A stretch of 64,000 nucleotides of DNA from JAHEAO01 sp942492375 (lineage in GTDB: Bacteria; Pseudomonadota; Alphaproteobacteria; Rhodobacterales; Rhodobacteraceae): assembly GCA_942492375.1 (NCBI GenBank), contig CALOEL010000002.1, positions 186,001-250,000 of the forward strand. Direction: 5' to 3'. Made by a program: the position numbers and the translations under genes. The notes beneath the pieces are model-generated. The model was not told the DNA's origin. It saw only the letters and a list, made by a program, of their open reading frames with translations, and did not search any database. This document shows positions 15,767 through 24,232 of the stretch, in pieces (within the stretch, counting starts at the first letter, position 1; each line of letters begins with the position of its first letter).

Positions 15767-18420
15767 CCCGGAACCCGTTCCGGAGGGGCGCAAGCGCAGG
15801 GCAGATGGCGAAAGACCTGATCATCCCTGACGCGGCGGCGCGAAAGCTGCGCTGGCCGCTTGGCCTGACCCGCGCCGGTATGGTGGCGGAGCGCCTCACC
15901 CGTGCCTTCTGGCCCTTCGCCTCGGTTCTTCTGCTTGTCATGGCGGCGCTGATGTTCGGGGCGCAGGACAACCTGTCGCTCGAGATTGGCTGGAGCGTGT
16001 CGGTCCTTGCGATCTTGGCCGGGCTGGTCGCGCTCGTGATCGGCCTGCGGCGCTTTCGCTGGCCCGGCAGGGCCGAGGCGCTCGACCGTCTTGACCGAAC
16101 GCTGCCGGGTCGTCCGATCACCGCAATCCTCGATCATCAGGCGATCGGCGCAAGGGATGCCGAGTCGCGCGCGGTCTGGAACGCCCATGTCGCGCGGATG
16201 GCAGAACGCGCGGCGCGAGCAAGGGCGGTCGAGCCGGATCTTCGGATTTCCTCTCGCGATCCTTATGCATTGCGCTACGTCGCACTTCTTGCCTTCATCA
16301 TGGCGCTGGTTTTCGGATCGATCTGGCGGGTGGCCAGCGTCACCGAACTGGCGACCGGGGGGTCCGGCGCCTATGCAAGCGGGCCGGCATGGGAGGGCTG
16401 GGTGGAGCCGCCGGCCTATACCGGAAAACCGTCCATCTATCTCGCCGATATCTCGCAAGAGAGCCTGTCCGTCCCCGAGGGCAGCCGGATCACGCTGCGG
16501 CTTTACGGCGAGATCGGCGCGCTGACCGTGGCCGAGACCGTTTCTGGCCGAACCGGAGAGGTCACCAGCGCCGCCGATCCGTCTCAGGAATTCGAAGTCA
16601 CGCAGTCGGGCAGCCTGTCGATCGACGGGCCGGGCGGGCGCGATTGGCGGATCGAGGTGGTTCCGGACATGCCGCCCGCCATCAGTTCGGACGGTGAGGT
16701 CGAGCGCGGCGTCGAAGGCGAAATGCGGCTGCCGTTCAGCGCCGAAGACGATTACGGCGTGGTAGCGGGCACAGCCCGGATAGAGCTTGATCTTGCTTCG
16801 GTCGATCGCCGCTACGGTCTGCAGCCGGACCCCGAGCCGCGCGAGCCGATTGTCCTCGACCTGCCGATGCCGATCACCGGTGACCGGACCGAGTTCACCG
16901 AGACGCTGATCGAGAACCTGGCCCAGCATCCCTGGGCGACGCTGCCGGTGACGGTGACCTTGCTTGCCGAGGATGCCGCCGGCCAGCCGGGATCCTCAGA
17001 GCCGGTCGCGATCGAGTTGCCGGGCCGGCGCTTCTTCGATCCGCTGGCCAACGCGCTGGTCGAGCAGCGCCGTGATCTTTTGTGGAATAGCGGGAACGGG
17101 GCCCGCGTGTCGCAGGTGCTGCGGGCGGCCAGCTATCGGCCCGAGGAGATATTCGACAGTTCGACCGCCTATCTGATGCTGCGGGTCGCGATCCGGCGGT
17201 TGGAGATGGGTGTCGAGTTCGACCAGCTTTCCAACGAACGGCGAGACGAGATTGCGCAGGCGCTCTGGGATATCGCGGTGCTGATCGAGGATGGCAACCT
17301 TACCGATGCACTGGAGCGGCTGCGACGCGCCCAGGACCGGTTGTCCGAAGCGATGGAGCAAGGCGCAAGCGACGAGGAAATCGCCGAGTTGATGCAGGAA
17401 CTGCGCGAAGCGATGCAGGATTACATGCGTCAGTTGGCCGAACAGGGCCAGCAGGATGGCAACCAGCAGGCGCAGAACGAAAACATGCAGGAGATCACCG
17501 GCGACCAGTTGCAGGAGATGCTGGACAGGTTGCAGGAACTCATGGAGCAAGGCCGCATGGCGGAGGCCGAGCAGTTGTTGGAACAACTGCGCCAGATGAT
17601 GGAGAATATGCAGGTCACGCAGGGACAGCCCGGCGAGGGCCAGCAAAGCCCCGGCCAGCAGGCGATGGAGGGATTGGCCGATACGTTGCGCCAGCAACAG
17701 GGTCTGAACGACGACACGTTCGGCGATCTTCAGGAGCAGTTCGGCGATCAGGGCCAGCAGCAGGGCCAGCAGGGCGAGCAGGGGCAAGGTCAGCAGGGCC
17801 AGCAAGGACAGCCGGGACAGGGGCAGCAGGGCCAGCAAGGCCAAGGTCAGCAAGGTGAAGGACAGCAGGGGCAGCAGGGACAACCTGGGCAGGGAACAGG
17901 CCAGAACCAGGGCGATCAGCCCGGCATGGGACTTGCCGACCGCCAGCAGGCCTTGCGGGATCAGCTGAACCAGCAGACCCAGAATCTTCCCGGCGCGGGA
18001 ACGCCGGGCGGTGACGCGGCGCGCGACGCGCTGGACCGTGCGGGCCGGGCAATGGACGGGGCCGAGGAGGCGCTGCGCGACGAGGACTTTGCGGGCGCGC
18101 TCGACAATCAGGCCGAGGCGATGGAGGCGCTGCGCGAAGGGATGCGCGAACTTGGCCGGGAACTGGCGCAGCAACAGCAGCAGCAGAGCGGCCAGCAGGG
18201 CGAAGCCTTCGGCCAGAACGAAAGCCAGAACCGCCGCGACCCGCTGGGACGCGACACCGGCGCGGATGGCCGCATCGGCACCGACGAGCAACTGTTGCAG
18301 GGCGAGGATGTCTATCGCCGCGCCCGCGAATTGCTGGACGAGATACGTCGCCGATCCAGCGACCAGACCCGCCCGGACGTCGAACTGGATTATCTCAAGC
18401 GGCTGTTGGACCGGTTCTGA
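15757..18420 (+). CDS. TIGR02302 / DUF4175 family membrane protein with Gln/Gly-rich repeats
   Basis: An 887-residue alphaproteobacterial protein of unknown function. Three membrane segments lie near residues 46-64, 76-95 and 170-190, followed by a large extracytoplasmic beta-rich part (200-430) and a helical, Met/Gln/Glu-rich part (430-640). Residues about 661-726 are almost pure Gly/Gln/Pro (units like GQQGQQGQ), encoded by a degenerate CAG-GGC-CAG repeat. The C-terminal 150 residues are again helical and charged. The family typically follows lysA, as here with a 10-base overlap. A cell-envelope role is an inference from topology. The low-complexity tract is a likely site of length variation between strains. 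Confidence 0.85.
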   Translation: MALTRNPFRRGASAGQMAKDLIIPDAAARKLRWPLGLTRAGMVAERLTRAFWPFASVLLLVMAALMFGAQDNLSLEIGWSVSVLAILAGLVALVIGLRRFRWPGRAEALDRLDRTLPGRPITAILDHQAIGARDAESRAVWNAHVARMAERAARARAVEPDLRISSRDPYALRYVALLAFIMALVFGSIWRVASVTELATGGSGAYASGPAWEGWVEPPAYTGKPSIYLADISQESLSVPEGSRITLRLYGEIGALTVAETVSGRTGEVTSAADPSQEFEVTQSGSLSIDGPGGRDWRIEVVPDMPPAISSDGEVERGVEGEMRLPFSAEDDYGVVAGTARIELDLASVDRRYGLQPDPEPREPIVLDLPMPITGDRTEFTETLIENLAQHPWATLPVTVTLLAEDAAGQPGSSEPVAIELPGRRFFDPLANALVEQRRDLLWNSGNGARVSQVLRAASYRPEEIFDSSTAYLMLRVAIRRLEMGVEFDQLSNERRDEIAQALWDIAVLIEDGNLTDALERLRRAQDRLSEAMEQGASDEEIAELMQELREAMQDYMRQLAEQGQQDGNQQAQNENMQEITGDQLQEMLDRLQELMEQGRMAEAEQLLEQLRQMMENMQVTQGQPGEGQQSPGQQAMEGLADTLRQQQGLNDDTFGDLQEQFGDQGQQQGQQGEQGQGQQGQQGQPGQGQQGQQGQGQQGEGQQGQQGQPGQGTGQNQGDQPGMGLADRQQALRDQLNQQTQNLPGAGTPGGDAARDALDRAGRAMDGAEEALRDEDFAGALDNQAEAMEALREGMRELGRELAQQQQQQSGQQGEAFGQNESQNRRDPLGRDTGADGRIGTDEQLLQGEDVYRRARELLDEIRRRSSDQTRPDVELDYLKRLLDRF

Positions 18421-18504
18421 GCTTTGGAAGCTCCCGGCGGGTTCGCCGGGATCGGTTCAGCGGACTGCCGGGCCTTGGCGCTTGGCCCGGTCAGGTGCTT
18501 CGGC

Positions 18505-19356
18505 TCAGGACTGGTTGCCGCTGACCTGGCCAAGCAGCGCGGTCAGCTTTTCCACCGCAGATTGCATCAGCCCGTCGACCCAAAGCCGCAATGCGTTGAC
18601 GGCAGCGACATAGGAAGACAGCACCGGTTCCAACGCCGGGACAGCCTCGACGATGCGGGGCGCATAGGCGTAGATCAGCGCGAGCACCGCGAAAAACAGG
18701 ACGGCAATGATGAAGCCGCGGCGGAATCCGCTTTTGGCGCGCTCTTCCTCGCGCTCGTCGGGATCAGCCTCGTCGCGGTCCGATGTCGCAGTCAGGGTCG
18801 AATTGATCTCTTCGATATCGGGCAGAAGATCGCGGCGCGCCGAGGCTGCGACGACGGCAGAGACGGTCATCTCCCCCTCGTCCTCCTCGATCTCGGCGGA
18901 GGGGGTGGACTGGTCGTCTGGCGTGTCGTCGTCATGTCGGGCGTCGTCGGCGCCGCTGTCGAGCCCGAGTTCGGTTTGCGTTTCGAGACCCACCGGATCA
19001 TGTTCACGCTCGGCCTTTTCGCGCTCTGCCTCTTCGCGAAGGATGCCGGCGACGGACGGATCGAGTTCGCGCCGTGTCAGGTCGCGTTCAAGGGCGCCAT
19101 CGGCCTCTTCCTCGAATTCCTCGTCGGACAGGTCGTCGTGCTGGCGCTCTGCCGCTTCGTCCTCGTCCTCGTCGTCCAGGGGTTCGGTTTGTTGGTCCTC
19201 ATCCGGCCGGTCCTCGGCCATTTGGCGGTCCTGGCCGGTAGAGCGCTGAAACCAGGTATGACCGCAGTTGGAGCACTGCACATCGCGGCCCGCGGCCGGG
19301 ATGACATCATCATCGACCTCGTATTGCGCGCCGCAATTCGGACAAATCAAACGCAT
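18505..19356 (-). CDS. MJ0042-type zinc-ribbon membrane protein
   Basis: A 283-residue protein with an N-terminal zinc ribbon: Cys5, Cys8, Cys28 and Cys31 in CPNC...CSNC, followed by GHTWF, the MJ0042 pattern. Residues 45-205 are extremely acidic and probably disordered (many DDE runs), then a single membrane segment FIIAVLFFAVLALIYAYA at about 218-236 and a short extracytoplasmic tail. The topology suggests a cytoplasmic metal-sensing or binding domain tethered to the membrane. In alphaproteobacteria such genes often lie divergent from ftsE, as here; a role in division or envelope control is only a guess. Confidence 0.8.
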   Translation of the reverse strand: MRLICPNCGAQYEVDDDVIPAAGRDVQCSNCGHTWFQRSTGQDRQMAEDRPDEDQQTEPLDDEDEDEAAERQHDDLSDEEFEEEADGALERDLTRRELDPSVAGILREEAEREKAEREHDPVGLETQTELGLDSGADDARHDDDTPDDQSTPSAEIEEDEGEMTVSAVVAASARRDLLPDIEEINSTLTATSDRDEADPDEREEERAKSGFRRGFIIAVLFFAVLALIYAYAPRIVEAVPALEPVLSSYVAAVNALRLWVDGLMQSAVEKLTALLGQVSGNQS

Positions 19357-19548
19357 GCTGCTCCCTCGAATGCTCTTGTTATCCCAATTGTCCCTTATTC
19401 ATCATCATAAAATAGGGGGCCGAGTTCTTCATTTTGTTAGATTTTTAGCAAAGTTGACGTGACAAACCAAGCATTTGCACCGGGCTGCATTGAAAGACCG
19501 CGTGGCGTGAGGCAAAACTGTCGCGGCAGGCGAGGGGCAGAAGCAACC

Positions 19549-20220
19549 GTGATCAGGCTTGAGAACGTGACTTACGGTTTCGATGCGGCAGAGCTGCTCT
19601 CGGATGTCTCGCTGCATCTGCAACCAGGATCATTCCACTTTCTGACCGGACCTTCGGGATCCGGCAAGACCACCTTGCTGCGGCTGTGCTATTCCGATCT
19701 CAGGCCGAGTTCAGGCAAGGTCGTCCTGTTCGACAGGGATGCCGCCACGCTCACGCGTGATGATGTAGCGCGCATGCGGCGGCGGATCGGGGTGGTGCAT
19801 CAGGATTGCCAGTTCCTCGATCATCTGCCGACCGCAGAGAACGTGGCGCTGCCGCTGGCCACGGCCAACCGGCACGACGGGGGCGGCGATTTGGCGGAGC
19901 TTCTGTCGTGGGTCGGGCTGGCCGACCGCGCCCATGCCCGGCCGCCTGAACTTTCCGGCGGCGAGCGTCAGCGCGCGGCGCTGGCGCGGGCGGTCATCAT
20001 GTCGCCCGACGTCATCATCGCGGACGAGCCGACCGGAAACGTCGATTGGGAGATGTCATTGCGCCTGATGAAGCTGCTGATCGAGCTGAACCGGATGGGC
20101 AAGACCATCCTGATCGCCACCCACGACCTCAATCTGATCCGCAACACCAAGGCCCAGGTTTCGGCGCGGGTGCTGCGAATCCGGGACCGCCAGCTTCAGC
20201 TTGCGGGGGCCGAGCTTTGA
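19549..20220 (+). CDS. ftsE: Cell-division ATP-binding protein FtsE
   Basis: The ATPase of the FtsEX complex that couples divisome assembly to activation of peptidoglycan hydrolases at the inner membrane. The 223-residue product has Walker A GPSGSGKTT (34-42), signature LSGGERQR, Walker B VIIADEPTGNVD and switch His in ATHDLN. The frame is open 90 bases further upstream, but the GTG at 19549 (VIRLENVTYGF) matches the conserved FtsE N-terminus and has AGGGG upstream. The stop overlaps the ftsX TTG start in the string TTTGA. Confidence 0.93.
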   Translation: MIRLENVTYGFDAAELLSDVSLHLQPGSFHFLTGPSGSGKTTLLRLCYSDLRPSSGKVVLFDRDAATLTRDDVARMRRRIGVVHQDCQFLDHLPTAENVALPLATANRHDGGGDLAELLSWVGLADRAHARPPELSGGERQRAALARAVIMSPDVIIADEPTGNVDWEMSLRLMKLLIELNRMGKTILIATHDLNLIRNTKAQVSARVLRIRDRQLQLAGAEL

Positions 20221-21116
20221 GGCCGCTTCGCCTTCCCGCGGCACTTCGGGGAAATGCGCAGGCGGATCGGGTGGTGCCGCCTTCGGGCTTCACCGCGCGG
20301 CTGACAATCTTCTCGGCCGCGGCGATGGCCTTTCTGGCGGTGTTCGCCCTGGCGTTGTCCTTCGCCACCGGTCGGCTGGCCGACCGCTGGTCCGAGGAAC
20401 TGGCGCGCACGGCGACGGTGCGCATATCGGCCCCCGCCGGACAGATCGCGGTGCAGACGGCGGTCGTGCTGGCGGTGTTGAACGCAACGCCGGGCATCGC
20501 CTCGGCCCGGGCGCTGGACGAGGCAGAGGAGCGCGCGCTGCTGGAGCCGTGGTTCGGGCCGGACCTGCCGCTGGACGCGCTGCCGATCCCGAAGCTGATC
20601 GAGATCATCGAGGACGAGGCGGGGTTCGATGCCGAGGGGCTGAGGCTGCGGCTGCAGGCCGAGGCGCCCGGCGCGGTGCTGGACGATCACACGCGATGGC
20701 GCGAACCTCTGGTCGCGGCGGCGGACCGGGTGCGGACGCTGGGGCTGGCCGCAGTCGTCCTGATCGCGGCCACGACCGCCGCGATGGTCGCGCTGGCCGC
20801 GAATGCCGCATTGGCCGCGAATGGGCAGGTCATCCGGGTTCTGCGGCTTGTCGGCGCGCTGGACAGCTACATCGCGCGCGCTTTCGTGCGCCGCTTCACG
20901 CTGCGCGCGCTGTCCGGAGCGGTCGCCGGCACCGCTCTGGGCGCTGTTGCCATCGCCCTGGTGCCTGCGGTCCAAACCCCGAATGGCTTTCTGACCGGTC
21001 TGGGTTTTCAGGGCGCGGAATGGCTGTGGCTGTTCGTATTGCCGCTTGCGGCGGCGATGGTTGCGTTTCTGGCGACCCGGTTCGCCGCGTTCCGTACCCT
21101 GCGGAGGTTGACCTGA
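20217..21116 (+). CDS. ftsX: Cell-division permease FtsX
   Basis: The membrane partner of FtsE, which transmits ATPase cycling to periplasmic hydrolase regulators. The 299-residue protein has four membrane segments: near residues 35-55, then after an extracytoplasmic loop, 175-200, 225-245 and 270-290. Low sequence conservation is normal for FtsX, and the assignment rests on topology and on being fused to ftsE by a TTGA overlap. The TTG start at 20217 (LRPLRLPAALR) is inferred from that overlap because no ATG or GTG lies close; the frame is open further upstream into ftsE. The stop overlaps the plsC start (ATGA). Confidence 0.88.
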   Translation: MRPLRLPAALRGNAQADRVVPPSGFTARLTIFSAAAMAFLAVFALALSFATGRLADRWSEELARTATVRISAPAGQIAVQTAVVLAVLNATPGIASARALDEAEERALLEPWFGPDLPLDALPIPKLIEIIEDEAGFDAEGLRLRLQAEAPGAVLDDHTRWREPLVAAADRVRTLGLAAVVLIAATTAAMVALAANAALAANGQVIRVLRLVGALDSYIARAFVRRFTLRALSGAVAGTALGAVAIALVPAVQTPNGFLTGLGFQGAEWLWLFVLPLAAAMVAFLATRFAAFRTLRRLT

Positions 21117-21865
21117 TGCAACACGCGATCCAATGGCTTCGTTCGCTGGCTTTCATCATCCAGATGTATCTGGTGATGTTCGTGATGGCACTGTTCTTCA
21201 CTCCGCTTGCGATCTGGAAGCGCGATTGGGCGTTTCGTGCGATACATACCTATTGCCACTGGGTTCGGTGGACTGCGCGCTGGATGGTCGGACTGAAATC
21301 CGAGGTGCGCGGCAAGGTCCCGATGGACGAGGTTATCGTGGCCTCCAAGCATCAGAGTTTCCTCGATATCATCCTGATCGTGTCCGTCGTGCCACGGCCG
21401 AAGTTCATAATGAAAAAGCAACTGAAATGGGCGCCCATCGTTGGCTACTACGCGCAGCGGATCGGTTGCATCTCGGTCGATCGCGGCAAGCGCAGCCAGG
21501 CGATCAAGCAGATGGTGGCGGATGTCAAATCGGGCGGTCAGCTGCCCGGTCAGCTGATCATCTTCCCGCAGGGCACCCGCGTGGCTGCCGGAGCTTCGGC
21601 GCCCTACAAGGTCGGCACCGGGGTTCTCTATCGCGAGACCGGCGAGGATTGCGTGCCTGCCGCCACGAATGTCGGTGTCTTCTGGAAACGGCATGGAATC
21701 ATGCGCTATCCCGGACTGGCCGTGGTGGAATTCCTGCCGCGCATACCGGGCGGCAAGGAGATCGGTCCGTTCATGGCGGAGCTGGAGGAGGCAATCGAAA
21801 GCGGGTCGAACCGGCTGATGGAAGAGGCGGGTCTGCAGAGAGAGATTGCCGATGCAGCCGATTGA
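21116..21865 (+). CDS. plsC: 1-acyl-sn-glycerol-3-phosphate acyltransferase
   Basis: Acylates lysophosphatidic acid to phosphatidic acid in phospholipid synthesis at the inner membrane. The 249-residue protein has an N-terminal membrane segment (residues 9-32), the catalytic HQSFLD (His79-x4-Asp84) and the substrate motif FPQGTR, where Gln replaces the usual Glu of FPEGTR; a further block KVGTGVLYRETGEDCVPAATNVG is typical. Its ATG overlaps the ftsX stop. Its own stop lies 14 bases into the PPOX gene, so four genes from ftsE onward are read without gaps. Other acyltransferases of the superfamily are possible but less likely. Confidence 0.88.
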   Translation: MQHAIQWLRSLAFIIQMYLVMFVMALFFTPLAIWKRDWAFRAIHTYCHWVRWTARWMVGLKSEVRGKVPMDEVIVASKHQSFLDIILIVSVVPRPKFIMKKQLKWAPIVGYYAQRIGCISVDRGKRSQAIKQMVADVKSGGQLPGQLIIFPQGTRVAAGASAPYKVGTGVLYRETGEDCVPAATNVGVFWKRHGIMRYPGLAVVEFLPRIPGGKEIGPFMAELEEAIESGSNRLMEEAGLQREIADAAD

Positions 21866-22457
21866 AACGCTGGAGGAGTTGCACGCGCTTTACGGAACGC
21901 CCGCCGATACGGCCTTGCGCAAGGTCGCGGATCGGCTGACCGCCGACTATGCAGCCTGGATCGGCCGATCGCGGTTCTGCATCCTCTCGACGATCGGACC
22001 GGAAGGAACCGATGCCTCTCCGCGCGGGGATGACGGTCCGGTTGTCATGACGCTGGATGAACGGCATCTGGCCATGCCGGACTGGCGCGGCAACCAAAGG
22101 CTGGATTCGCTGCGCAACATCGTGCGCGATCCGCGGGTGTCGCTCTTGTTCATGGTGCCGGGTTCGGCCAATGTCATCCGGTTGAACGGCAATGCCATCG
22201 TCACGGCCGACCCCGAATTGCGCGGGCGCTTCGCGAAAAAGGGTATCGAACCCGCAACGGTTGTCGTCGTGGAAATTCTTGAACTCTACAGTCAATGCGC
22301 GCGCGCGATCCTGAGGTCCGGGTTGTGGTCGTCCGGTGACGAAAGCGAGGGCTTGCCCACGGTGGGAAAGATACTGGCCGGAATGACCGACGGGACTGTG
22401 GGTGGTGAAGCCTACGATGCGGAATGGGGCGACCGCGCGGCCAGAACCATGTGGTAG
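21852..22457 (+). CDS. Pyridoxamine 5'-phosphate oxidase-like FMN-binding protein
   Basis: A 201-residue split-barrel flavin protein of the MSMEG_1061-like PPOX group. The core FCILSTIGPEGTDASPRGDDGPVV and the RGNQRLDSLRNIVRDPRVSLLFMVPG block form the FMN-binding beta-barrel; the C-terminal MTDGTVGGEAYDAEWGDRAARTMW is typical of this subgroup rather than of PdxH. The physiological substrate is unknown. The ATG at 21852 is preferred to a TTG two codons upstream. It is the last gene of the ftsE-ftsX-plsC run, overlapping plsC by 14 bases, and converges on the LuxR-type gene. Confidence 0.82.
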   Translation: MQPIETLEELHALYGTPADTALRKVADRLTADYAAWIGRSRFCILSTIGPEGTDASPRGDDGPVVMTLDERHLAMPDWRGNQRLDSLRNIVRDPRVSLLFMVPGSANVIRLNGNAIVTADPELRGRFAKKGIEPATVVVVEILELYSQCARAILRSGLWSSGDESEGLPTVGKILAGMTDGTVGGEAYDAEWGDRAARTMW

Positions 22458-22459
22458 GG

Positions 22460-23017
22460 TCAGTCGCTGGTTTTCTCCACGACCGACAGTTGCGAGCCAT
22501 CGCGCTCGGATTGCGGGACCAGCAGATCCTCCAGGAAGAAGCCGGTCAATTGCGCGCGGCTGGTAAGCCCGGACTTGCGGTAGACAGATGCGGCGTGCTG
22601 ACGGACCGTCGCCTCGGAGCAATCGCGCAGCACCGCTATCTCCTTGTGAGACAGGCCCTTCAGCATCAGCACCGCCACATCGCTTTCGGATTCGGTCAGT
22701 TTCCACTCTCGAAATTGGGCGGCGATCGCATCCGACAGGCCACGCACATGGTTGCGCGCCGCGTCGCGCCAGCGCTTGCCGTCCCGGCGGGCATTTCCGA
22801 GGTCGACGATCAGGTCGCGGCGCTCGTTCCGCATCGCCCGCGTTTCGAACGAGAAGAACGAGGTGAGCACGACTGCGCCCACCAGAAGCCCTGTTTCAAA
22901 GGCTTCCTCGGCAAGATTCACATAGGTGAAGGGGTCGTCGGACTGAGCGAATTCGAGGGCCATGAGCGCGCCGAACAGCGTTACGGCGCCAAGCCCGAAG
23001 ATCCATGCGCGCGGCAT
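22460..23017 (-). CDS. Membrane-tethered LuxR-type transcription regulator
   Basis: A 185-residue protein with two N-terminal membrane segments (about residues 3-22 and 40-58), a basic linker (residues 62-95) and a C-terminal LuxR/FixJ helix-turn-helix (LTESESDVAVLMLKGLSHKEIAVLRDCSEATVRQHAASVYRKSGLTSRAQLTGFF, residues about 108-162). There is no receiver or autoinducer domain, so a signal would have to enter through the membrane part. DNA binding while anchored to the membrane, as in ToxR/CadC, is inferred. It lies downstream of accA on the same strand with 75 bases between them. Targets unknown. Confidence 0.78.
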   Translation of the reverse strand: MPRAWIFGLGAVTLFGALMALEFAQSDDPFTYVNLAEEAFETGLLVGAVVLTSFFSFETRAMRNERRDLIVDLGNARRDGKRWRDAARNHVRGLSDAIAAQFREWKLTESESDVAVLMLKGLSHKEIAVLRDCSEATVRQHAASVYRKSGLTSRAQLTGFFLEDLLVPQSERDGSQLSVVEKTSD

Positions 23018-23092
23018 CGGTGTCCTTTCTGAAGCCCAGGCGACCTTCGACGATCAGTGGATCGACCGCCATCCGACAAATGTAGGACAGCC

Positions 23093-24055
23093 TCAGGCTG
23101 CCAGCGTCTTGCGGCCCATGTCGAGATATTTCTGCCGCCGTTCCTTCACCAGCGCATCGGGCTTCTTTTTCGACAGGTCCTTCAACATGGCGTCGATTGC
23201 CTTGCCGACATCCGCGATGGCGGTCTTGCGGTTGCGCTGCGCGCCGCCCACGGGCTCGGGGATGATCCGGTCGATGACGCCGAGCTTCAGCAGATCCTGC
23301 GCCGTCAGACGCAGCGCCTCTGCGGCCTCGCGCATTTTCTCGGAGTCCTTCCAGAGGATGCTGGCGCAGCCTTCCGGGCTGATCACCGAATAGACCGAAT
23401 GCTCCAGCATGGCGACGCTGTTGCCGGTCGCGAACGCCACCGCGCCACCCGAGCCGCCCTCTCCGATGATGACAGAGACCAGCGGCACCTTGACCTGAAG
23501 GCATTTCTGCGTGGACCGCGCTATGGCCTCTGATTGGCCGCGTTCCTCGGCGCCCTTGCCGGGATATGCGCCCGGCGTGTCGACGAGGCTGATGATCGGC
23601 AGGCCGAAGCGGTCGGCCAGGTCCATCAGGCGGATCGCCTTGCGATAACCTTCGGGCCGGGCCATGCCGAAGTTCCGCTCGATCCGGGTCTTCGTGTCAT
23701 TGCCCTTTTCATGCCCGATCACCATGACCGCTGTGCCGGCCAACCGGGCAAGCCCGCCCATCACCGCATGGTCGTCGGCAAAGTTCCGGTCACCGGCAAG
23801 GGGTGTGTATTCGGTGAAGAGCGCCTCGATGTAATCCTTGCAGTGGGGCCGGTCGGGATGCCGCGCGACCTGGCATTTGCGCCAGGGATCGAGCGATTTG
23901 TAAAGGTCGCGCAACATGGTGTCGGCCTTCTTGTCCAGGGCCGCCGCTTCCTTCTCGACATCCATCTCCTTGTTCGAGCGCGCCATGGCGCGAAGCTCCT
24001 CGGCCTTGCCTTCGATTTCGGCCAAGGGTTTCTCGAATTCGAGATAGTTGGTCAT
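23093..24055 (-). CDS. accA: Acetyl-CoA carboxylase carboxyltransferase subunit alpha
   Basis: AccA forms with AccD the carboxyltransferase that makes malonyl-CoA from carboxybiotin, the committed step of fatty-acid synthesis. The 320-residue protein starts MTNYLEFEKPLAEIEGKAEEL, has the conserved DTPGAYPGKGAEERGQSEAIA and IGEGGSGGAVAF blocks (oxyanion-forming Gly pairs), and ends in the usual charged helix. The much longer open frame upstream of 24055 is not part of the gene. It is divergent from the dipeptidase gene with 177 bases between. accD and accBC are not in the window. Confidence 0.95.
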   Translation of the reverse strand: MTNYLEFEKPLAEIEGKAEELRAMARSNKEMDVEKEAAALDKKADTMLRDLYKSLDPWRKCQVARHPDRPHCKDYIEALFTEYTPLAGDRNFADDHAVMGGLARLAGTAVMVIGHEKGNDTKTRIERNFGMARPEGYRKAIRLMDLADRFGLPIISLVDTPGAYPGKGAEERGQSEAIARSTQKCLQVKVPLVSVIIGEGGSGGAVAFATGNSVAMLEHSVYSVISPEGCASILWKDSEKMREAAEALRLTAQDLLKLGVIDRIIPEPVGGAQRNRKTAIADVGKAIDAMLKDLSKKKPDALVKERRQKYLDMGRKTLAA

Positions 24056-24232
24056 CACGCGCTCCGCTGCCTTCGGTCGGCGCATTATATGGCGGCACCA
24101 CGGGACAGATGCAACACGCCGCCCCGAGCGGCGTATCCGCGCTTTTCGTCGCCATTCGAATCTGCGAGGAATTGCGGGGCGCCTCTGCCCTTGGCGGCGC
24201 GTTCGGGTGCATGACCACGACAGGACAGCCAA

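Noticed and set aside
17741..17935. Repeated CAG-GGC units considered as a CRISPR or tandem-repeat locus
   Set aside because: The repeats are in frame within the TIGR02302 gene and encode a Gly/Gln tract; there are no spacers.
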